In this document: positions 8,210-14,212 of the stretch, piece by piece
Layout: every line of letters begins with the position of its first letter
Position numbering within the stretch: the first letter of the stretch is position 1
Assembly: GCA_002964805.2 (NCBI GenBank)
Contig: PUDQ02000031.1
Coordinates: 1 to 14,212, forward strand
Direction of reading: 5' to 3'
Length of the DNA stretch: 14,212 nt
Source of the DNA: Trametes villosa
Lineage: Eukaryota; Basidiomycota; Agaricomycetes; Polyporales; Polyporaceae
Position numbers and translations under genes: made by a program
Notes under the pieces: generated by a model
Told to the model about the DNA's origin: nothing
The model's database searches: none
The model's input: only the letters and a program-made list of their open reading frames with translations

Positions 8210-11170
8210 ATGGACCGTGGTAACAACGGCGACGGACAACAGCGTCCAGAACGCCAACCAACACCTCAGCAACAACCTCCTCGAGCCGGATCGGCTCGAG
8301 GAGCCTCCTCGAATCCTCAGGGCGCGCCAAGTGCGACGCGTCCTCTCTCGTCCAGGTCCACTCGGGCCCAATCCCCTCGCGTGGCATCAGAGCCGCGCGA
8401 GCCTTCTCGTCAACCGCGCGGAACGGACGCGCCTTCTGCCAGCGGCCACCCGCGCAGCCCACGAACGGCTGAGCACCAACGGCCGCCATCCGCGGGACCA
8501 TCACGGTCCCGAGCACGCGACGAACCCGCCCCACTGCACGAGGGCGAACCTCATGAAGACGAACGACACGGCGGAGAACACGCCGTGGGCGAAGACCAGC
8601 CACGACGGTCCGCGAGCCGTAGTTCGCAACTTTCGTTAGACTCTAAGGGTCTAGCGAAAGTCAGCTCGCGCTGGCAGCGTATACGAGGGAAAAGTCGTCG
8701 TGACTCGATTCGACCGTCAACGTCGATCGAGTTGATGAACGTCTTGCAAGCCTCGGCGCAACGCTTTAAAGCATTGTGGAATCAAGTTCAAGATGCCGAG
8801 GACGAGCTAGCCCGCCAGATAGACAGGCTAGCCATAATGCAAGAATCCGAAGAAGATCCATTGGACGATATAGTCCAAGGATCAGACGAGGATGACCCGA
8901 GAATGGACGATGAAGAATATGAGGTGGAGGACGAATTAGTCCCACCTCCTCAAGAACTACGACTCGAGGAAGAACGTCGAAGACGCCTGAAAAGGGCGGG
9001 CCTTAGCGAGTCGGACATCGCTGCGCGTGCTTCGCGGCCCCCGCCTCAAACTTCTACACCGCGTGCCGCTCAACCCGGTTACGGTCAAGTACGACGAAAT
9101 GTCGTGTTTGACCCCGAAGAGGCTCAACCCTCGCCATCCATCGGCTGGGCTGGGTATGGATCAGCGTCTCATGCGGATGCGGGTCCATCCCGAGGACCGC
9201 GATCATTACCTCCTCCTGCCGTACCTGGCCTTCGACCACGCCGTTCTATGGCACCCTCCGCGGCACCGGGATTATACCGGGAGCCGGCTGATGATCGCCG
9301 TGACCGCAATAGAGCGGTTACGGAAGAACTGGCATATACCGGGCCTAGTAGTCTGCCCCGAGACAACTTCGGGGTACAGAGGCTACTGGACATGATCGAA
9401 GAGATGGTTAGTGAGGAGGCAACTTCGCCTCCTCCGGCCTATCTGAAGATGTCCAAACTACAAGCCCCAAAGGCTTATGACGGCAAGGACGACCTCGACC
9501 ACTTTGAACTGTGGTTGCGTAACTTATTGGAATATTTCCATACGTTGCGGATCACCGGTCCTTCTATGGACGGTGATCGTCTTCGTCTACTCAGTGCGAG
9601 CCTCTCAGGGGATGCCGCACTCTGGTTTTACAATACTGTACAATCTTCTACACGTGAAAGGCGTGATTGGTTATTTGAGGAAGCCGTTATAGGGCTGTTC
9701 CGACGGTTTATACACCGAGATAACTATTTGTACGCGGCTCAACAATTCGACCGTTTGCGATTCGATGCAAGCAAGGGTGGAGTAGCCGCTCTTTACGAAC
9801 GGCTACTGTACACCTCCGATCGTATGTGGGAACGCCCCTCACGGTTCCAAATGAGAACGCGATTCATAGATGCTCTTCCAGAGCACTATGAACAAATCAT
9901 CACAGTCGTTAATGGACTATCGGTGAAGTACAACACATTAACTGAGTTGTACCAATCTGCCCTCGATATAGAGGAGAACACCCGCGCAATGCAAATGCGC
10001 CGGCGGCAGCGTGAGTCTTCTACGGCTCATGCCTCGTCTTCAAGCCATCGCACCACCCATGAAGCTAAGGGCAAGCATAAAGCTACCCCTAGTTCCTCCA
10101 GACCGCAATCGTCTAATCCGAGCTCCTCCAAACCGAGGAGTGGACCATCGCGAGTCTATTCGCAGGACCGTAATCGTACTGCGAGTACACCTCCCGACCG
10201 TCCTAGGCCTTCCGCCAGTACAGCGGCCAAGCCTACCTCGGGGCATCCGGCCACGAAGGCCGCAGTCAAATGCTTCTCGTGCGGGCAAATCGGACATTAT
10301 GCGTCCGATCCGGTCTGTCCCAACGCGGGCAAGCGGGACTCGAACCCGCCACGAATGTTTGCCCAACGTGTTGTGGACGACAACTCGGATGGCGAACAAC
10401 CACCCGAGCCGGCTGAAGATACACCCGAGCAGGACCAGGTTGAACCCGATGATAGGGCCGACCATCAAAACTATGACCCAGGAGAGGACGAGGCTGGTGA
10501 TTATCCAGCATCCGAATATGGATGGGGAGGATCTCAGTACGAGTCCGAGCCGGATGATGGCCAAGAGGGATGGAATGACGGCGATAATGCCGTACATTTC
10601 GCAGGTATGAGACTCGAGTCGATTATAGACTCTGAGACTGCACAGGCTGTGAGGATCCACAGCATGGCGGTCGGAAAAGACCGCGATGCTCGGCACGGGT
10701 GGATGTACGACGCGAAAGTGCGTCGTATAGAAGACCCGGCCGCCCAACCTCGAAGAGCGAAGGAAGAACAGCGCACGTTATGCGCCGAATTGCCCATAAA
10801 CGGCATCCGAGCCTTAGTGCTCTTCGACTCAGGATGTACGACGGACTCCATTACCCCGGAGTTCGCGTACATCTGTAAGGCCGGACGGATCGACCTTACA
10901 GAACCAATGGGCCTACAACTAGGCACCAAAGGCAGTCGCACGAAGATCAATTTCGGCGCACAAGCCGAAATTGCGATAGGTCCAGTGCGACAACAGCACT
11001 ACTTTGATGTAGTGGACATCGATAAATACGATGCCATACTCGGCACTGTATTCTGTCGACAGCACAATATAGTGCTCGACTTTGGGAAGGATCGAGTATG
11101 GGTAGGCGGGAAGAGCATTCCGCTCTTCCGCGACGCGCCTCAAGAGGCCAAGCCACGCCCTGCACATTAG
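8210..11170 (+). CDS. gag: Gag-protease polyprotein of Ty3/gypsy element
   Basis: A single 986-residue ORF. The ATG at 8210 has G at -3 and G at +4. Residues 1-400 are Arg/Pro/Ser- and Glu-rich and probably disordered. About residues 410-600 form a retrotransposon Gag core (AYDGKDDLDHFELWLRNLLE, LSGDAALWFYN, FIDALPEHYE). A zinc knuckle with Cys688, Cys691, His696 and Cys703 follows; its spacing is CX2CX4HX6C, two residues longer in the last gap than the usual CX4C end. The C-terminal part is an aspartic protease with the catalytic motif LFDSGCTTDS (Asp873) and a later hydrophobic-Gly element AILGTVF. Gag would package the element RNA in cytoplasmic particles and the protease would mature the polyproteins. 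The stop is TAG at 11168-11170; pol follows in the same frame after two codons. The coding DNA is rich in perfect short inverted repeats. Confidence 0.93.
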   Translation: MDRGNNGDGQQRPERQPTPQQQPPRAGSARGASSNPQGAPSATRPLSSRSTRAQSPRVASEPREPSRQPRGTDAPSASGHPRSPRTAEHQRPPSAGPSRSRARDEPAPLHEGEPHEDERHGGEHAVGEDQPRRSASRSSQLSLDSKGLAKVSSRWQRIRGKSRRDSIRPSTSIELMNVLQASAQRFKALWNQVQDAEDELARQIDRLAIMQESEEDPLDDIVQGSDEDDPRMDDEEYEVEDELVPPPQELRLEEERRRRLKRAGLSESDIAARASRPPPQTSTPRAAQPGYGQVRRNVVFDPEEAQPSPSIGWAGYGSASHADAGPSRGPRSLPPPAVPGLRPRRSMAPSAAPGLYREPADDRRDRNRAVTEELAYTGPSSLPRDNFGVQRLLDMIEEMVSEEATSPPPAYLKMSKLQAPKAYDGKDDLDHFELWLRNLLEYFHTLRITGPSMDGDRLRLLSASLSGDAALWFYNTVQSSTRERRDWLFEEAVIGLFRRFIHRDNYLYAAQQFDRLRFDASKGGVAALYERLLYTSDRMWERPSRFQMRTRFIDALPEHYEQIITVVNGLSVKYNTLTELYQSALDIEENTRAMQMRRRQRESSTAHASSSSHRTTHEAKGKHKATPSSSRPQSSNPSSSKPRSGPSRVYSQDRNRTASTPPDRPRPSASTAAKPTSGHPATKAAVKCFSCGQIGHYASDPVCPNAGKRDSNPPRMFAQRVVDDNSDGEQPPEPAEDTPEQDQVEPDDRADHQNYDPGEDEAGDYPASEYGWGGSQYESEPDDGQEGWNDGDNAVHFAGMRLESIIDSETAQAVRIHSMAVGKDRDARHGWMYDAKVRRIEDPAAQPRRAKEEQRTLCAELPINGIRALVLFDSGCTTDSITPEFAYICKAGRIDLTEPMGLQLGTKGSRTKINFGAQAEIAIGPVRQQHYFDVVDIDKYDAILGTVFCRQHNIVLDFGKDRVWVGGKSIPLFRDAPQEAKPRPAH

Positions 11171-14011
11171 CAGAGCATGGCTGAGTCCACGAAAGTGGAA
11201 CCCTCCCACACTCGCTATGCTAAGACCACAGTGTCTCCGGAAGGGGGAGGGAACGGCATTGAAGCCGTGAATCCACCGGTTAGACACCAAGGGAGAGCAC
11301 GAAATAGTGTTCCCCCCAACATAGCTGAGCGATTTTTGCCCAGTCTACACTCATCAAAAGAAGTAAGACGTGATAGATTCGGGTTCGAAGACCCATTAGG
11401 GATCAACGAACTCCTAGATCACATTGCGAAAGAGCAATGGGATGATGAGCAAATCCGACGCACTCATGTCGGATTTGTGATCGACGAAGAAGAAGAGGAG
11501 CTTAACGCTCTTCGAGACAAGTGGTACAAGGAGACGGAGGACATTATGCGTCCTGCGCCTGACAGTTTGCCTCCATATCGAGAGGTGAACCACAAAATAC
11601 CACTGATCGACGAAAAGAAGATTTACCGATATCACCTTCCGCGATGTGCGGAGGCGATAAAGGGCGAGCTTCTATCGAAGATCAACCGCTATGTAAAAGC
11701 GGGTTGGTGGAGACCGGAAACAGTCTCCCAGGCCGCACCATTATTGTGCGTAGCCAAGAAGAATGGCAAGTTGCGAACGGTTATCGACGCGAGACAGCGT
11801 AACGATAATACAGTTCATGATCTTACGCCCTTTCCGGACCAAGATCAAATACGAATGGATGTCGCTCGAGCGAAGTATCGCTCGAAGATAGACCTATCCG
11901 ATGCGTACGAACAAGTACGCATCGTAGCAGAGGACATATGGAAGACTGCTTTCGCCACGCCGTTTGGAACGTTCGTGAGCGAAGTTATGCAGCAGGGCGA
12001 TACGAATGCCCCATCAACCTTTCAAAGGTTGATGACGACTATATTCCGCGAATACATCGGACGATTTGTCCATGTATACTTGGACGACATATTCGTGTTC
12101 TCCGATACGAAAGAAGAACATGAAGAGCACTTGCGGCTCGTATTCGACGCGCTCCGCAAGGCGAAATTGTTCTTGAGCAAGTCCAAATGCGACTTGTTCT
12201 CCAAGGACCTCGACTGTCTCGGTCACCGAATAGATGACCGAGGCCTTCATGCCGATACCGACAAAATGAGTCGAATACGGAATTGGAGAACGCCACGGTC
12301 GTATAACGAAGTCCAGAGATTTCTGGGCCTCATTAATTACTTAGCGCACTTCTTACCGGATATATCGGCGTATACTTCGCCATTATCCGATATGGTTCAC
12401 AACGACAGGCCGTTTGTATGGCGATCATTACACGATAAATGCTTCGAGTCGATAAAGGCTCTAGCATGTAAGGTCCCAATATTGAGACCTATCGACCCAC
12501 GCAGGCCTGAGCCTATTTGGCTCATCTGCGATGCATCACTATTCGGCATTGGGACGCTCTATGGACAAGGCGAGAAATGGGAGACCTGTCGCCCGGCTGG
12601 ATTTCTCTCAAAGAAATTCACCAGCGCGCAACGGGCTTACCATACCTACGAGCAAGAAGCTCTAGCCATAATGGAGGGACTCCTCAAATGGGAGGACAAA
12701 CTTCTGGGCCGTGACATTCGAATCGTCACGGACCATAAGGCTCTTGAGTTCATGAAGGGCGTTGCGAACCCCAATCGCCGTCAGATTAGATGGTACGAAT
12801 ATCTAGCCAGATTTGACTACGATATTACCTACATCCCCGGACGACTTAACAAGGTGGCCGACTGTTTGTCGCGCTACCACGAAAACGACCACGCCGATGA
12901 TATAGTCCCAGACTATGACATCGTGAACGCAGATGTTCGGCTGGATCCCGAGGGTGATGACCTGCCCCAAACGAGGCTATTGGAGCTTCGGGCGGCTCGC
13001 GTCACTCGTCAGTCCGAACGGCTCAAGGAAAAGCGCGATCGGATCCCTACTGAAACAGTAGAAGACCGAGTAGTTGAGGCTGCCAGTTATTCGGCAGCTC
13101 AACCGCACGAACCACTACCGACCCGATCCTCCACGGAAGAGGATAATCCTACGGTGGCTGAATCGCTAACCGCAGGACCGTCCCTACGTCCGGATCTTGC
13201 CCGTGAAGAGGGGTATTTGAAGGCTATCCGTGAAGGGTACCTTCGGGACAGTACCTTTAGCAAAGTACTGTCCAACCCCTCCCACTACCACACGTTCGCC
13301 GTGAAAGACGGGCTCGTGTATACCAAGAACCGAGCGGACGAGGAAGTATTATGTCTTCCTCGTGCGTTATTCCATAAACGATCCATAGTCGAATTGGCTA
13401 TGGATCGAGCGCACACTACGCTAGGCCACTTAGGGCCTCAGCGTACCTCGGAGTATTTGCGTCGATGGTTCTGGTGGCCCACTCTTCGTAAAGACGTCGA
13501 TAAATTCTGCTTGACGTGCGGCATATGCCACGCCGCCAAGACCTCTACGAAGCTACCCACCGGCCTTCTGCACAATCTCCCGATCGCGACCATTCCATGG
13601 ACTTCATTGTCCATGGATTTCGTGGGACCTTTTCCGCGGTCTCACGGATACGACTACATATGGGTAGTCGTATGTCGGCTCACGTCCATGGTTCATCTCA
13701 TACCAGTCCGTACTACCGATACCGCGGCAGACCTATCATTGGTCTACCTCCGTGAGGTAGTACGACTGCATGGGATCCCGGAATCCATTGTATCGGATCG
13801 GGACAGCAAGTTCACGTCAAAATTTTGGCGTGAACTCCACCGACTAATGGGTGCCAAACTCTTAATGTCCACCTCATTCCACCCGCAAACGGATGGCCTG
13901 AGCGAACGCACCATAAGGTCGGTATCCCAGATTCTACGCGCCATAGTCTCGCCCAATCAGCTCGATTGGTACGAGAAGCTACCGTTAGCTGAGTTCGCAA
14001 TGAACTCAGCT
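8277..14011. repeat. Dense set of short perfect inverted repeats throughout gag and pol
   Basis: Perfect stems read by eye (left arm / right arm): 8277-8288/8292-8303 (12 bp, 3-nt loop); 9413-9420/9427-9434; 9781-9788/9800-9807; 10706-10713/10720-10727; 10872-10880/10894-10902; 10948-10957/10964-10973; 11450-11459/11468-11477; 11866-11873/11878-11885; 11899-11908/11915-11924; 12012-12022/12024-12034 (11 bp, 1-nt centre); 12218-12225/12235-12242; 13246-13254/13265-13273; 13338-13346/13355-13363; 13379-13388/13398-13407; 13594-13602/13609-13617; 13648-13657/13664-13673; 13986-13996/14002-14012 (11 bp). Near-perfect ones include 8630-8660 and 9298-9323 (one G.U each), 8855-8883 and 9550-9578 (one bulge each), and 13810-13835. 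Many 5-7 bp stems lie between them. Confidence 0.9.
11168..11179 (+). promoter_or_regulatory. Gag/pol junction: in-frame UAG, two codons, AUG
   Basis: The gag-protease stop TAG (11168-11170), CAG, AGC and the pol ATG (11177-11179) are all in one frame. Suppression of a single stop would give a Gag-Pol fusion. The UAG-CAG context partly resembles the UAG-CAR readthrough signal of some plant viruses but lacks its next codon. The pol ATG has A at -3 and G at +4, so termination followed by reinitiation is equally plausible. A perfect 5-bp hairpin (TCCAC/GTGGA, about 11186-11199) lies just downstream. Confidence 0.6.
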
Positions 14012-14212
14012 ACGAGCTCGACCACAGGCTTTGCTCCGTTCGAGCTCAACTACGGGTATTTGCCCCGCTCGATGAACGGTATTAAAACCGAATCACCTTT
14101 CCATGGTGTGCGCGAATTTGCGCAACGAGCCAAGGCAAACCTTGAAGCAGCACACGACGCCATTATCGACGCGCGTGTATCCCAGACGCACTATGCCAAT
14201 AAGCATAGGCAA
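11177..14212 (+). CDS. pol: Pol polyprotein: reverse transcriptase, RNase H, integrase (3' truncated by window)
   Basis: The frame is open from the ATG at 11177 to the last base, giving at least 1012 residues without a stop. The reverse transcriptase occupies about residues 150-400, with LRTVIDARQRND (from 199), SKIDLSDAYEQVRI (Asp239) and VYLDDIFVFSD (YLDD at 301-304). RNase H follows with ICDAS (Asp452), TYEQEALA (Glu494) and VTDHKALE (Asp519). A charged linker runs from about 575 to 675. Integrase has an HHCC zinc-binding region (AHTTLGHLG, FCLTCGIC) and a core with Asp814 (SMDFVGPFP), Asp874 (IVSDRDSKF) and Glu910 (LSERTIRS), an exact DD35E spacing. The product would copy the element RNA and insert the DNA into the genome. 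All visible catalytic residues are intact. The C-terminal integrase region is missing only because the window ends. Confidence 0.95.
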   Translation, partial: MAESTKVEPSHTRYAKTTVSPEGGGNGIEAVNPPVRHQGRARNSVPPNIAERFLPSLHSSKEVRRDRFGFEDPLGINELLDHIAKEQWDDEQIRRTHVGFVIDEEEEELNALRDKWYKETEDIMRPAPDSLPPYREVNHKIPLIDEKKIYRYHLPRCAEAIKGELLSKINRYVKAGWWRPETVSQAAPLLCVAKKNGKLRTVIDARQRNDNTVHDLTPFPDQDQIRMDVARAKYRSKIDLSDAYEQVRIVAEDIWKTAFATPFGTFVSEVMQQGDTNAPSTFQRLMTTIFREYIGRFVHVYLDDIFVFSDTKEEHEEHLRLVFDALRKAKLFLSKSKCDLFSKDLDCLGHRIDDRGLHADTDKMSRIRNWRTPRSYNEVQRFLGLINYLAHFLPDISAYTSPLSDMVHNDRPFVWRSLHDKCFESIKALACKVPILRPIDPRRPEPIWLICDASLFGIGTLYGQGEKWETCRPAGFLSKKFTSAQRAYHTYEQEALAIMEGLLKWEDKLLGRDIRIVTDHKALEFMKGVANPNRRQIRWYEYLARFDYDITYIPGRLNKVADCLSRYHENDHADDIVPDYDIVNADVRLDPEGDDLPQTRLLELRAARVTRQSERLKEKRDRIPTETVEDRVVEAASYSAAQPHEPLPTRSSTEEDNPTVAESLTAGPSLRPDLAREEGYLKAIREGYLRDSTFSKVLSNPSHYHTFAVKDGLVYTKNRADEEVLCLPRALFHKRSIVELAMDRAHTTLGHLGPQRTSEYLRRWFWWPTLRKDVDKFCLTCGICHAAKTSTKLPTGLLHNLPIATIPWTSLSMDFVGPFPRSHGYDYIWVVVCRLTSMVHLIPVRTTDTAADLSLVYLREVVRLHGIPESIVSDRDSKFTSKFWRELHRLMGAKLLMSTSFHPQTDGLSERTIRSVSQILRAIVSPNQLDWYEKLPLAEFAMNSATSSTTGFAPFELNYGYLPRSMNGIKTESPFHGVREFAQRAKANLEAAHDAIIDARVSQTHYANKHRQ

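Larger units (their letters stand above)
7812..14212 (+). mobile_element. Ty3/gypsy LTR retrotransposon, 5' portion, cut by the window end
   Basis: The element starts with TGTAA at 7812, inside the last exon of the transposase-like gene. It contains a 5' LTR, a short leader, an ORF with Gag, a zinc knuckle and an aspartic protease, then an ORF with reverse transcriptase, RNase H and integrase in the Ty3/gypsy order. Both ORFs are uninterrupted. The bases just upstream, TTAAC at 7807-7811, are the predicted target-site duplication if it is 5 bp. The integrase C-terminus, any chromodomain, the polypurine tract and the 3' LTR would lie beyond 14212. LTR divergence and age therefore cannot be read here. 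The pol sequence resembles a gypsy family that is common in Agaricomycetes. The whole element is dense in short perfect inverted repeats. Confidence 0.95.

Noticed and set aside
8217..8639. 140-residue + strand ORF overlapping the start of gag
   Set aside because: It is a shadow in another frame of the much longer gag ORF, with no recognisable motif.
13900..14212. Loss of the integrase C-terminus or chromodomain
   Set aside because: The frame is open at the last base, so the absence is caused by the window edge, not by truncation of the element.
1..14212. tRNA or rRNA genes
   Set aside because: I saw no cloverleaf-like or rRNA-like sequence. Hairpins in the retroelement lack tRNA box A/B arrangements.

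Overview
The window looks like part of the nuclear genome of a basidiomycete fungus, probably an agaricomycete. The evidence is many very short GT-AG introns (47-64 nt) with CTRAY-like branch points, GC-rich exons, a transposase-type gene family known to me from mushroom-forming fungi, and a Ty3/gypsy element whose reverse transcriptase and integrase resemble a family common in Agaricomycetes. The species cannot be named from the sequence.

Layout. (1) 15-1298: a three-exon gene for an unrecognised 395-residue protein with a basic nuclear-localisation-like region and two SUMO-interaction-like motifs at its C-terminus. (2) 1465-1996: a 20-bp-period minisatellite of about 26 units, rich in the palindrome ACGCGT. 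(3) 2423-5134: a seven-exon gene for an 800-residue, probably nuclear, protein with a homeodomain-helix-3-like WFxNxR motif and a long acidic and basic C-terminal half. (4) 5135-5563: an AT-richer intergenic stretch with six GATAA/TTATC sites. (5) 5564-7811: six exons of a DDE-transposase-like gene with no recognisable N-terminal part; its last exon is broken at 7811/7812. (6) 7812-14212: the 5' portion of a Ty3/gypsy LTR retrotransposon inserted into that gene: 5' LTR, leader, a gag-protease ORF, then a reverse transcriptase-RNase H-integrase ORF still open at the window end.

The two host-like genes and the transposon block all read on the + strand. The DNA-transposon relic is older than the retrotransposon that interrupts it. 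The retrotransposon itself looks intact as far as it goes: both ORFs are uninterrupted and the protease, RT, RNase H and integrase catalytic residues are present. Gag-protease and pol lie in the same reading frame, separated by one UAG and two codons, with pol starting at an AUG in good context.

The most unusual signal is the fine structure of the retrotransposon. From the first bases of its LTR to the end of the window it is packed with short perfect inverted repeats (arms often 8-12 bp, loops most often 6 nt), also inside conserved RT and integrase motifs. I find sixteen perfect stems of 9 bp or more by eye, where a simple equal-base estimate expects less than one. I did not notice this density in the rest of the window. 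It could be selected RNA structure or the footprint of a fold-back copying process during reverse transcription.
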